Source of the DNA: Choristoneura fumiferana
Taxonomy: Eukaryota; Arthropoda; Insecta; Lepidoptera; Tortricidae
Assembly (NCBI RefSeq): GCF_025370935.1
Contig: NC_133494.1
Span: 2,691,270 to 2,755,269, forward strand
Reading direction: 5' to 3'
DNA: 64,000 bases
The notes under the pieces were generated by a model. The model was given only the letters and a program-made list of their open reading frames with translations. It did not search any database and had not been told where the DNA came from. Position 1 is the first letter of the stretch; each line of letters starts with the position of its first letter. Positions 43,201 through 48,842 of the stretch are shown one piece after another. A program made the position numbers and the translations under genes.

Positions 43201-46200
43201 GGTACTTGTTAAAGTATCGATAATATGTGTAATAGTAGGAGGGACTCTAGTTACGTCAGTTTGGCATCTGTCATTTGAATCATGTTAGAAACACATTATC
43301 ATCTCGGGCTATATACGTCCCTCCGTAATGCTCAGGCCTCTCGAACTGGAGGAATTGAGCCGTAGTTCCCACGCGGGCCAAATACCGTTTAGGAACTTCA
43401 CAAAATTGAATTTCTTCACACATTTGTGCAGTTCACGCGATGTTTTCCTTTACCGTACAGCTTATGGTAAATTTAAATGTAATATTGCACATTTTAGTAA
43501 AGCTAATAATTAAGTTAGGAATTGTAACTGCGTTAAAAAAATGGCCTTCCGTGTCTTAGTAGGCGGGGCTTAAGAACCGTGTTCTGCACGTCATCTGACA
43601 TTGCATCACGCGCGCAAACAAATCCCTGCTTTTTTCCTGAATTTTAACCAATCAACAATCACGTCTATTTGCAAAAATATACCTCGTTGAGTTTATTGCC
43701 GGATTCATCTCAACAGAGGTTTTTCCGAACCGGTGGTAGATTTTTTTTAACATTCATAAGTGCTTGCTATAGCCTAAATTGAATAAAGATATTTTGACTG
43801 ACTTTGATCTCGAAAATGATTCGTTTGAATCATAAGTTGTTTTGGTTTAAAGTATGGCCACTTTTTGTGTGGAATTTGTTCTGACTTATTATTTATTCGT
43901 AGCCTGTAAAGTTGTAAGGTCCATGTCCTCACACAGAGAGATGGGTGAGGCGAGCGCGGCGTGCAACGCGCCCTCGCCGCCGCTGGAGCCCCCCACCGTG
44001 CGCCCCGTGTGGTACGGGTTGCGGGTCTGACCGATCACCATGCTGCGGGACTCCTGCCTGGACGGACCAACGGAGACATATGTTACACAGTTTGTCAAAT
44101 AAAAATAGTAGATTGTACAACAAGAGCATAAAACGAGCCATTTTACCCGAGACGTTCATATAGCCACCCGAGCCGGTACGGGGTACGGAAAAATGGGTTT
44201 AATGCTCGAGTTTTACACTCTGCTTTTTATTTCGATGGCGAGGAAATGAAATAGCAACAAACAACAAACCCGCGTAGCTCACCCAAAAACTATGAGATTT
44301 GACATTTCGGAGACCTCACGCTACACTAGCGCCTCTAGCGGCGAATTCATACGCGATAGCCCTCATTGAGTTGTTTCCGGCAGCTTAGACTAGATGTCGC
44401 TGCGCACTCACCACTTGTTGATCTCGGGCACATTGGTGACGGCGACAGGCAGCGCGCCGGCGGCCCGCAGCAGCCGCACGCACTCTGCGTCGTCGGAGGC
44501 ACGCACGTGCGCCCGCGCCGCGATGCCCAAGCTGTGCACCAGACCGCGCACCGCGTGGCTGTCTTTAGCCGTGAATGGGACGCCTGTTCATGACATGCAT
44601 AGAGGTGAATGTATAAGGCGTTATTGCGCTAAAATTAACCGTTACCTACTGTCCACGTAGACCGCTGGTCATGTACGTGCTACATCGTCATTTAACGCAT
44701 GTGTGCAGCTAGCTTGCATCTTGCGTAGAAAGGAATGATACTTAGAGACTCCCAACACTTTAGCGTCTTTTGAGCGTCGTCGTCGTCCAGCGTTCGCGCA
44801 GTTGCGTAAGCCCGGCATTTGGCAGCCGGCCAGCGCTGGCGTGGCGCCGCAGCGGCGTCGACGTCGCGTCGACGCAGCGCAGCCGCTGGCACGACGACGC
44901 TCGAAAGACGCTAGTGTGGGGGGTCTCTTATCTACGATGCCGCAAGGTGTCGTCTAGTCTAGACCCTATACTACGAAGTGCAAAATTCGAATTTCGTATC
45001 TTGCCGTCCCGCTGACGACGCTTATATTATTTAATACGAGAGTGAGAGGGAGTACCTACGTACTCAGTTCCATCCCTTTCTACGCAAGAAGTACGCAAGC
45101 GTCAAATGACGATGCATTTTATGACATGCCGTCTACGTGGACAGTAGGCCTTAATTCTTAAATAGAACTAGAGACTGCCGTTATTTTATAAACGCTGAAT
45201 GTTTCTTTTATGCCCCCAACACAGGTAATTTGTGTTGTGATTGCTTTGGCAGTAAATGGGTGGTAAAGTTTATAGAATAGCACTTAAAATTTTATTGTCT
45301 TTACACATTAGCTATAATATATTTAAGTAAGAAAGACAGAATGAAAAACATTTATTTAATAACAAGTAAATTAATTCTCAATCGGAAAACCGTAAAATCC
45401 TTACTTATATTTAATTTTATAAAGAGAAAGATGAAAGTGAGTATGTTTGTGACGATTTCATGCTTAAAGTACCTAACAATTGTGGTAAAATTTGGTATAG
45501 AGATGGAACAGTTTTTATCCCAGAAAACTGTATAGTTTTCACGGGTGCGAGATAAACAAGTAATTCGCAGACAAAGTCATGGGGTACAGTTACTTAAATA
45601 AAAATTCGGGAAATAAATTTCTGAAGTTTGATTGTGAGTCATATTCTTACCCAGAAAAGGCCTTTCCTCAAAGTACTTATCAGGCAGTCCACTTTGGATT
45701 TGTTTATCTATCTCTTGCGCCTCTTTCAATGCCTCTTCAAACCTCTGATCCACTACTGCGTTTAATACTGGATTCACCTGAGTACAAATTAGTTTTGTCA
45801 TTAATAGTACATTGACTTTCGATACATACTGCCAGCAAACAGGATAAGCTGTCTTACGCATAGTCATTTCATTTCATGTTGGATTAGTAGCAAACAGAAA
45901 CTGGCACTGTTTTTCTTTTATTTTATGTACATAGAGAACAACACAACTTTATTCAACATCAAACTTAAAATAATACATAATACAGATAAAAATATTTAAT
46001 GATATTGAAAAAGTATGTGACTCAGCATTAAGCTGCAGTAAGTAGGTATGTGCCTACTACAGCACTGATTTTAACGCATTCACTGCCACCTGACTTCCAC
46101 TGGTGCCAAATGGAATAGGAAGAAAGTGCCGCGGCCGGTGCCCCTAACACCGCTGCACCCGTATGCAATGCACACCCTGCACTATAGGTAAAGACGCCTC

Positions 46201-46673
46201 TGGGAGGTGTAAATGTAATTGTAAGTCGACCGCTTTCAGATGAAGTGATGCTGATTTACAGATTCATTACACAGGCCTTTGCATCCAGAGATGTGGTTTC
46301 AGTGCAAGGGAGAGTGTAATATCTGTAGACAGTGTGGTGTATATAACTGAGGCTCCTCATGAGGCAGACATAGTCACATGTGGTGTACTAAACTAAAGCC
46401 TCATTAAAATACTAGATTATAAATATATATATATATACTTACAGCTTGAATCCTCTCCACACAAGCCCGCACCAATTCTTCAGACTTCAAAGTCTTATTC
46501 CTAATCCTTCTAGCAAGTTCTACAGCACTTTCTGTCAGTATTCCATGCCTCGCTTCCAAGTCCGGTACGGCTTGCCGCTCCCCATCCCAAATAAACGCAA
46601 AAATCATGTCTATGATCAGTTCCACATATGTCCGGATGAAAAAGAAGACATGTTTGAATATGTTGCAAGCCAT
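28111..46673 (-). CDS. FAAH2: Fatty-acid amide hydrolase 2-like protein A (11 exons, 522 aa)
   Basis: Amidase-signature serine hydrolase; members cleave fatty-acid amides, although the natural substrate here is unknown. Exons on the - strand are 46673-46443, 45777-45651, 44583-44412, 44057-43933, 42754-42665, 40435-40290, 38752-38670, 37154-36968, 35173-35051, 29495-29358 and 28257-28111, all GT-AG, 1569 nt in frame. Residues 8-30 form a hydrophobic N-terminal segment, likely a membrane anchor as in FAAH2. The triad is Lys126 (PFTAKDS), Ser201 (GGSSGGEG) and Ser225 (DIGGSTR). The spacings of 75 and 24 residues equal those of FAAH (142/217/241). Length is close to human FAAH2 (532). An in-frame upstream exon could add 25 residues. 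Intron 9 holds a 4.7-kb retrotransposon. Gene B is the tandem paralogue. Confidence 0.93.
28297..28510. repeat. Foldback element, GACGTGAGTTATCCGGG family
   Basis: CATATTAAATATAATGACCC pairs with GGGTCATTATATTTAATATG around GAAACATGTCGAGC. It lies 40 bp inside FAAH2-A intron 10 from exon 11. Confidence 0.85.
28757..28960 (+). mobile_element. RTE-like LINE C-terminal fragment
   Basis: ARRTDGRWGRKVLEWRPR and SVGRPPTRC, then AGSR, match the C-terminal block of RTE-like reverse transcriptases, in disrupted frames. Antisense to FAAH2-A, in intron 10. Confidence 0.75.
29276..29342 (+). mobile_element. RTE-like LINE extreme 3' end
   Basis: GGAGGCCTATGTCCAACAGT followed by GGACGTC and GGCTGAGATGATGATT is the last coding piece and ATG-repeat tail of an RTE-like element. 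It ends about 10 bp from the GTACGT donor of FAAH2-A exon 10. Confidence 0.65.
29358..29495 (-). CDS. FAAH2: FAAH2-A exon 10
   Basis: Residues 429-474. Encodes GDSGVLLFPSAPAVAPYHYS, then LLRPFNFAYWGVLNALKFPA. Acceptor TATTTCAG and donor GTACGT, phase 0 on both sides. Confidence 0.93.
29969..30303 (-). repeat. 3' LTR of the Ty3/gypsy element
   Basis: 335 bp with TGTAG at one end and CTACA at the other. It differs from the LTR at 34374-34708 at only two sites (30070 and 30193). Read on the - strand, the internal side carries a purine tract, GGCGGGGGAG, suitable for plus-strand priming. Confidence 0.93.
30331..32109 (-). pseudogene. Retrotransposon pol, RNase H and integrase part (592 aa)
   Basis: Starts within the RNase H/connection region. 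The RNase H core (LAIHTDASDVSIGAVLQQ, Asp36) comes first. An HHCC zinc domain follows (HGLSHPG, then CTDCQ) and then the integrase core with HMDIVGPL, TDRGRQFES and NGIIERLHR, which supply the D-D-E triad. It lies in the -1 frame relative to the RT frame, so as it stands the element makes no continuous Pol unless a frameshift occurs there. The frame itself has no stop. Confidence 0.9.
32106..33485 (-). CDS. Retrotransposon protease and reverse transcriptase (459 aa)
   Basis: The aspartic protease motif LVDTGSDL (Asp41) is followed by the RT blocks: WRPCGDYRALN at 241-251, the first catalytic Asp in VDLVKAY (281) and YLDD at 341-344. It overlaps the end of gag by at least 46 nt in the -1 frame, the usual way to express Pol by frameshift. 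It runs out of frame at 32106, just before RNase H, probably through loss of one base. Confidence 0.9.
   Translation of the reverse strand: MQLPWVGKLRRQPEVAANDCHTKPGRLFVMDRSSKVLFLVDTGSDLCVYPRTSLSGNRPKSSYELTAANGSVISTYGSVQLKLDLGLRRAFNWRFVVADVAKPIIGVDFLSFFNIMIDCRKQRIIDGHTTLSAAVPTQGTSEDISSVKVMSGESKYHEILRQYPDITRPSGTPKVPKHNTVHHIRTLPGPPIASKPRRLPPDRLKIAQKEFEDMLQNGTACQSESPWSSPLHLVPKKDDGWRPCGDYRALNARTIPDKYPIRHIQDFTQQLAGSTIFSKVDLVKAYNQIPVYPDDIKKTAIITPFGLFQFPYMTFGLRNAAQTFQRFMDEALRGLDFCYGYLDDILIFSRNAEEHHQHLHQLFRRLSEYGILINTAKCEFGVTNITFLGHEVSAEGIRPLQSKVQAIQDYPVPKNVKELRRFLGMFNFYRRFVPGASALQAPLNVVLSGPRRSQRKRSR
33440..34294 (-). CDS. Retrotransposon Gag (284 aa)
   Basis: Starts at ATG 34294, about 80 nt inside the 5' LTR. 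Early residues PPFWPQEPALWFSQMEAQF are typical of Gag of insect Ty3/gypsy elements. The C-terminus carries C254-X2-H257-X9-C267-X3-C271, a CHCC finger in place of the usual CCHC knuckle. A basic, Ser/Arg-rich stretch (about 218-248) precedes it. Intact frame. Confidence 0.9.
   Translation of the reverse strand: MSKGNSASDSDGAVFKVGVRAPPFWPQEPALWFSQMEAQFSLSGITADSTKFNYVISQLEHQYAVEVKDIINSPPAENRYVKLKTELISRLSLSQEKKSLQLLQGEQMGDRKPSQFLRQLRILAGTSVTDDFLRTVWSSRLPKNLQVVIASQPNSTLDELADLADKVHDLVPQEPQIFSVKNDSDSKNFSNSDFVAMAKQMAELTSEIASLKAQFSSRQPHSRSRSRFNSRNKTPVGRQARSRSASKPRDPSICWYHYRFGDNSTRCTRPCSYPGSENFDGSRK
34374..34708 (-). repeat. 5' LTR of the Ty3/gypsy element
   Basis: 335 bp, TGTAG to CTACA; same length as the other LTR, with two substitutions (34475, 34598). 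The primer-binding site follows it on the - strand. Confidence 0.93.
35051..35173 (-). CDS. FAAH2: FAAH2-A exon 9
   Basis: Residues 388-428: LIGTSQYTIAAILKLLDEQ, then PPVNAAWAEKLTASMVDELT. Acceptor TTTTTTTTCAG and donor GTAAGC; phase 0 in and out. Confidence 0.92.
35319..35609 (-). mobile_element. SINE family A copy
   Basis: Reverse orientation: ATCATCATC tail, CCCAGCCTATATACGTCCCA, CAGGTTTCCTCACGATGTTT, box B as GTTCGAACCCACGATCC. The head is truncated after CATAGGTCATAC. Confidence 0.85.
35782..36120. repeat. Repeat with GCGATAAATCTGGTCACGTG inversions
   Basis: AGCGATAAATCTGGTCACGT at 35821 reappears inverted as CACGTGACCAGATTTGACGC at 36077. The block AAGCTCAACATTTTCAGC to GAAACGAGCGTCGAGCGA also matches 34935-35005. 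It is probably a foldback with an internal insertion. Confidence 0.6.
36125..36275 (+). mobile_element. LINE 3' end with TTTGAC tail, copy 1
   Basis: ATATACCTCGTTGAGTTTCT, AACAGAGGTTTTTTCCGAAC, then AATTGAATAAAGATAC and tandem TTTGAC. The same order is found at 43675-43810. The tandem short-repeat tail fits a CR1/Jockey-like non-LTR element. Confidence 0.7.
36281..36625 (+). mobile_element. RTE-like LINE C-terminal fragment
   Basis: One frame (36285-36533) encodes RRRTRVTDIAKRISSLKWQW, AGHVQRTDDRWGRKVLEW, then the frame breaks near the TDDLVKA block. This is the conserved RTE-like C-terminus; 5' truncated and dead. It lies in FAAH2-A intron 8. Confidence 0.8.
36968..37154 (-). CDS. FAAH2: FAAH2-A exon 8
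   Basis: Completes Lys325 and encodes residues 326-387 (VVAKLSAEGRATASLPQPYY, then FDHMFALWKHAMT). One codon longer than the paralogue exon in gene B. Donor GTAGAC. Confidence 0.92.
37598..37772. repeat. Foldback element
   Basis: CAACGCACGTAAAAAGAGCT at the left is inverted as AGCTCTTTTTACGTGCGTTG at the right; about 130 bp between. Non-coding, FAAH2-A intron 7. Confidence 0.85.
37845..38315. mobile_element. Relative of the 10331 foldback, split by SINE family B
   Basis: GAATCAGGCGTTACTTTGCG and CTCACCCGCGACCTTATGAT match the left arm at 10331-10526. An inverted SINE family B copy (37877-38050, with ACCAAGTGGGTCTCCTGATG) separates them. CGCGTTTCGAACTCAACC matches the core. Confidence 0.75.
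38330..38642 (-). mobile_element. CCCGCGGCTTCGC-type element, inverted copy
   Basis: Reads on the - strand from TAGAGTTTACCCGCGGCTC through GGGATAAAAAGTAGCC to the TTAACGTGAAGGAGTAACA block near its 3' end. Same family as 19043-19396. It stops about 28 bp before exon 7. Confidence 0.75.
38670..38752 (-). CDS. FAAH2: FAAH2-A exon 7
   Basis: Residues 298-324 plus two bases of Lys325: NVKVYYVESAQDLRVSP and SKELREAMN. Donor GTCAGT. Confidence 0.9.
38885..39000 (+). mobile_element. SINE fragment with box B only
   Basis: GCGGGTTCGATTCCCGGTTC is a box B/T-arm sequence without a matching 5' half, followed by repeat body. Not a tRNA gene. Confidence 0.5.
39392..39825. mobile_element. Foldback, ATGAGGGCTATCGCGTATGA family
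   Basis: ATAATGAGGGCTATCG at the left is inverted as CGATAGCCCTCATTA at the right, with GCGCTAGTGTAGCGTGAGG against CCTCACGCAACAGTGCGCC. A half copy lies at 44262-44372. Confidence 0.75.
40290..40435 (-). CDS. FAAH2: FAAH2-A exon 6
   Basis: Residues 250-297: SALRSGLDPTMASIGFMSKH, then PEDLAPLTKVVAGDK. The GF..KHPEDLAPL block is conserved with gene B. Donor GTAAAC. Confidence 0.93.
40537..41001. mobile_element. Inverted-repeat element carrying two tRNA-like modules
   Basis: Arms of about 160 bp (40537-40697 and 40840-41001) are near-perfect reverse complements around a 142-bp centre. Each arm holds a 71-nt tRNA-like sequence with a CCAGCG/CGCTGG end stem and a CTGGGTTCGATTCCCAG T-arm. The T-arm doubles as a pol III box B. 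The anticodon-loop position corresponds to GGA but position 33 is C, so a functional tRNA is unlikely. Confidence 0.85.
41020..41490. mobile_element. Foldback split at its centre by a TTAA-flanked MITE
   Basis: The left arm TTTGACGTTTGCTTGCGATT and right arm AATCACGAGCAAACGTCAAA pair as in the unsplit copy at 48955-49132. The element 41091-41411 separates them. Confidence 0.85.
41091..41411. mobile_element. piggyBac-like MITE with TTAA flanks
   Basis: TTAA lies directly outside both ends (41087-41090 and 41412-41415). The termini CACGT and ACGTG are inverted. Internal arms include AGTTCTTACTCATATGCCAG and GGCATAGGAGTAAGAACT. TTAA targets are the hallmark of piggyBac-type elements. No transposase. 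Confidence 0.75.
41600..41770. repeat. Foldback remnant, GACGTGAGTTATCC family
   Basis: GAAACTACCGTGAGACTCAT and CCCGAAACATGTCGAGC with AAGACGTGAGTTATCCG match the element at 28297-28510. GGGCTATTTCCCGAAATA inverted as TTTTTCGAAATAGCCC is an extra inner hairpin. Confidence 0.7.
41815..42095 (+). mobile_element. RTE-like LINE C-terminal fragment, second subfamily
   Basis: Frame 41849-42148 encodes AKLKWDWAGHVCRMHPDRWA and RRWRDDLDRFQSDWQELAK, an RTE-like C-terminal block distinct from the 36281 copy. Preceded by a CA run. Antisense to FAAH2-A, intron 5. Confidence 0.75.
42355..42640. repeat. Interspersed repeat, AAATGGGGTAGGCAGAGC family, longer copy
   Basis: CCAAATGGGGTAGGCAGAGC and ACCGCTTCGGAGCCACT as at 1010-1125, continuing with GCCTGTCGCCTCCGGTG and a GGGTACGGGCACGGGTACGG tandem. 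Confidence 0.75.
42665..42754 (-). CDS. FAAH2: FAAH2-A exon 5 with nucleophile Ser225
   Basis: Completes Cys219 and encodes residues 220-248: SDIGGSTRMPAFYCGLFALN. The Ser in GGSTR is the acyl-enzyme nucleophile by homology to Ser241 of FAAH. Donor GTAAAT. Confidence 0.93.
43296..43497 (-). mobile_element. SINE family A, diverged copy
   Basis: CTCGGGCTATATACGTCCC, TAGTTCCCACGCGGGCC and GCGATGTTTTCCTTTACCG keep the family order with many changes. Confidence 0.7.
43675..43810 (+). mobile_element. LINE 3' end with TTTGAC tail, copy 2
   Basis: ATATACCTCGTTGAGTTTAT, GGTTTTTCCGAACCGGTGG and GAATAAAGATATTTTGAC match 36125-36275 almost base for base. Confidence 0.75.
43933..44057 (-). CDS. FAAH2: FAAH2-A exon 4 with amidase signature
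   Basis: Completes Trp177 and encodes residues 178-218, including GGSSGGEGALHAALASPIS. Ser201 is the cis-Ser of the triad. Donor GTGAGG, phase 1 out. Confidence 0.93.
44262..44372. repeat. Half copy of the ATGAGGGCTATCGCG foldback
   Basis: CCCGCGTAGCTCACCCAAAA through CGCGATAGCCCTCATTGAG is the reverse complement of the left half of 39392-39825. The partner arm is absent. It ends 40 bp from exon 3. Confidence 0.7.
44412..44583 (-). CDS. FAAH2: FAAH2-A exon 3 with catalytic Lys126
   Basis: Completes Gly120 and encodes residues 121-176: VPFTAKDSHAVRG, then ALPVAVTNVPEINK. Lys126 corresponds to Lys142 of FAAH. Strongly GC-rich. Donor GTGAGT. Confidence 0.93.
44645..45152. mobile_element. Foldback containing two further foldback elements
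   Basis: The outer arms CTGTCCACGTAGAC, CATCGTCATTTAACGC and GCGTAGAAAGGAATG are inverted near 45060-45152. Inside is a GC-rich palindrome (44748-44930; GCGTCTTTTGAGCGTCGTCG against CGACGACGCTCGAAAGACGC), followed by a CGAAGTTCG-family piece (44968-45055; TGCAAAATTCGAATTTCGTA). Confidence 0.8.
45651..45777 (-). CDS. FAAH2: FAAH2-A exon 2
   Basis: Residues 78-119 plus the first base of Gly120: VNPVLNAVVDQRFEEALKEA and ERPFL. The N..LNA...F..A...A block is typical of amidase-signature enzymes. Donor GTAAGA. Confidence 0.92.
46443..46673 (-). CDS. FAAH2: FAAH2-A exon 1 (N-terminus)
   Basis: Residues 1-77, starting MACNIFKHVFFFIRTYVE, a hydrophobic segment, then LTESAVELARRIRNKTLKSE, the usual start of the amidase fold. 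The ATG was chosen because gene B starts at the same place (MAC). A longer start is possible through an upstream exon at 47008-46967 joined at 46706. Confidence 0.88.
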
Positions 46674-47008
46674 TCCTTTCAGAATTTTTGCAGTTTTCTT
46701 GCTTTTCTAAAAAAAAATTGATTGAAATTTTTTTTTTTGAAAGTATACCTAGCTGTAGTTTATAGCATGATATGATATTTTATTACACGTACATGGGAGC
46801 TATGTGGATACCTAAATATTTAATAAACATAATTTGCAACTTTCTACAGCTGTTTTATGTAACTAACTTTGGAAAGATATATTATTATCATTAAATTCTT
46901 ACAGTTCCGATATGCGGTACGGTATGTACTTTTCCGATTTTCCGCCAGTTTTATTTTATTACTTACGTTGTGTTCTACTCGTTTCTCGTTTATTTTGTTC
47001 GTAGCCAT
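46674..47008 (-). other. FAAH2: FAAH2-A 5' end: candidate extra exon and acceptor
   Basis: On the - strand an ATG at 47008 opens 14 codons (MATNKINEKRVEHN) ending exactly at a GTAAGT donor (46966-46961). A TTTTTTTTTAG acceptor ends at 46707, and 46706-46674 then reads 11 more codons (KSKKTAKILKG) in frame into MAC. Either this is a 5' UTR exon or it adds a Lys-rich 25-residue N-terminus. Confidence 0.4.
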
Positions 47009-47235
47009 TTTTCTGGACTTAGGTATCAAATTAAATTACTTTTAATTACAGTTTCAGGAACTAATTAAGCACCGTTTCTAAAATACATAAAAACAATACA
47101 ACTTCTACAAATACTTCGGAAGTTTACTTATAAACTTGCTTGATGTATGGCTGACTTTGGCTTGTAATAGCTAGCTACTATTCTTGTAATCTGTGGCTTG
47201 TAATGGGCCGGGCCATTGACTGACCTGACAGGAAG
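47009..47235. other. FAAH2-A upstream sequence
   Basis: AT-rich; the promoter should lie here or near it, but I see no clear TATA box or other core element. Confidence 0.3.
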
Positions 47236-47375
47236 ACAAGGAGGCTACTACGAAATTCTAAAATCTAAGTTCGTGTCGTATCGTACCCGTCCCTCACTCA
47301 CGTATTAAAATAATTTAATTAATTTATGCGTCAGTCAGCGGGACAGTATGATACGAACTTCGAATTTTGGAGTAG
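47236..47375. mobile_element. Palindromic MITE, CGAAGTTCGTATC family, first of three
   Basis: GGCTACTACGAAATTCTAAA and inverted GAATTTTGGAGTAGC flank TCGTATCGTACC and CGGGACAGTATGATACGAAC. Confidence 0.85.
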
Positions 47376-47384
47376 CTCCAACAG

Positions 47385-47512
47385 GGCTACTACAATACTC
47401 GAAACTCGAAGTTCGTGTCGTGCGATCCCTCTGACACTTACACTATTTAATACAAGAGCGAGAGGGACGGTACGATACGAACTTCGAGTTTCGTAGTAGC
47501 CCTGCTGCAGAG
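47385..47512. mobile_element. Palindromic MITE, CGAAGTTCGTATC family, second of three
   Basis: CAGGGCTACTACAATACTCG to CGAGTTTCGTAGTAGCCCTG. The best preserved palindrome of the three. Confidence 0.9.
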
Positions 47513-47552
47513 ACGGACGGCTGACGGCTGACAGACACAGACAGCACAACGG

Positions 47553-47668
47553 GGGGCTACTACAAAATTTAAAGTTCGTATCGTACCATCCCTGTCACTC
47601 TCGGATTAAATTATATAAACGCCAGCGGGACGGCAAGATACGAAGTTCGAATTTTGCACTTCTCATTA
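47553..47668. mobile_element. Palindromic MITE, CGAAGTTCGTATC family, third of three
   Basis: GGGCTACTACAAAATTTAAA with AGTTCGTATCGTACC at the left and GGACGGCAAGATACGAAGTT at the right. Confidence 0.85.
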
Positions 47669-48100
47669 TACCTACAGGTCAGTGACCTAAGTGACATTTC
47701 GGTATATATGTATAAAGTACTCTGTGACTGCTACTTTGCAATTTTATGAGTCCAGATTGGACTCTGGACTTTCAAACTTGAGGCCGTAGTTAGAACGTAC
47801 AGTCGGATAACTCAGATTCACAATATTTTTACCTGACTACGCAAAGAAGGATTATTCGTCGCTTTATTATGTATAGGATGAGGATAGAAAGAGATAGCGA
47901 ATGTTATAACGAGCGCTCGTGCGTTAGAATAGATAATAATGTCGTCTGTCTGTCGTCTCAGTTCCAACCACAATAAAGTTAGCAAAACTTGATGGAAAAG
48001 GTAGGTACTTATTTCGAGTACAATAAGCTTCATGTCAAAGTATGCAATTCCTCAGTTGTGCGACTGTGGGAGGAATTAAAATGATTTTAAAGGACCATTT
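47669..48100. other. Spacer between FAAH2-B 3' end and MITE cluster
   Basis: No coding segment recognised; a piece at 47860-47990 resembles 4240-4340. Confidence 0.4.
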
Positions 48101-48300
48101 TTAACCCCTGACACAAAAAGAGGGGTGTTATAAGTTTGACCGCTAAGTGTGTCTGTGTGTGTGTCTGTCTGTGGCAACGATTTGAATGCTGTTTTTTTAC
48201 TTGAAAGCAGGTTTTCTAGCGATGGTTCTTAGACACGTTTTATCAAAATCGGTTTTGGCTTTTTTGAGATATTGAACTTTGATGTATTTTGACGATAGGT
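48101..48300 (+). repeat. Interspersed repeat, GACACAAAAAGAGGGG family, copy 3
   Basis: CCCTGACACAAAAAGAGGGG, GTGTCTGTGTGTGTGTCTG and GGTTTTCTAGCGATGGTTC, as at positions 1-205. Confidence 0.75.
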
Positions 48301-48698
48301 ATTTAAGTTCAAGTCAAATATGAAACCAGAATGAATGTTTTTTGTAGAAAATGAAATAAAAAACGATAATCGTAGTATAAAAATAGTAACATTTAATCAT
48401 TACCTAGTATTCAATTAAAAGTACCAAACTTAAACTTTGCTTAAGTTTAGACCTAAAGATTTTTTAAGTAACCCGTTTTTCAAACATATCCTATCCTTAA
48501 CCTTGAGATTTACCCTGTTAAGTTACTTTTTTAAATACAATACAAATATAGAATGTCAAATAGTTAAATATTTAAATTTCTCAGAGAACGAGGTACAACA
48601 TTGATTATCTACTATTAAATAATTATAATAACGATAAAAATAAGTACCTAAGGATAATATAAAAACTATACATTTAGCGCAGATTCAGTTTCTGTTTC
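48301..48698. other. Probable FAAH2-B 3' flank
   Basis: AT-rich sequence just beyond the FAAH2-B stop codon; it should contain the 3' UTR, but I could not choose a poly(A) signal with confidence. Confidence 0.35.
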
Positions 48699-48842
48699 TT
48701 ATTGCTTTTTACAAGCCATGATGGCGCCGCCGAACTCTTTTTCTAAATACTTGGCAACGTTGAGACAGAGAGCATCGTTGTACGGCGCAGCTACCACCTG
48801 GATGCCAAGCGGGAGACCTTGACTGTCCACACCCAGAGGTAC
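48699..48842 (-). CDS. FAAH2: FAAH2-B exon 11 (C-terminus)
   Basis: Residues 473-519 and stop: VPLGVDSQGLPLGIQVVAAP, ending in ACKKQ. The last residues differ fully from gene A. Stop TAA at 48701-48699. Confidence 0.93.
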   Translation of the reverse strand, partial: VPLGVDSQGLPLGIQVVAAPYNDALCLNVAKYLEKEFGGAIMACKKQ

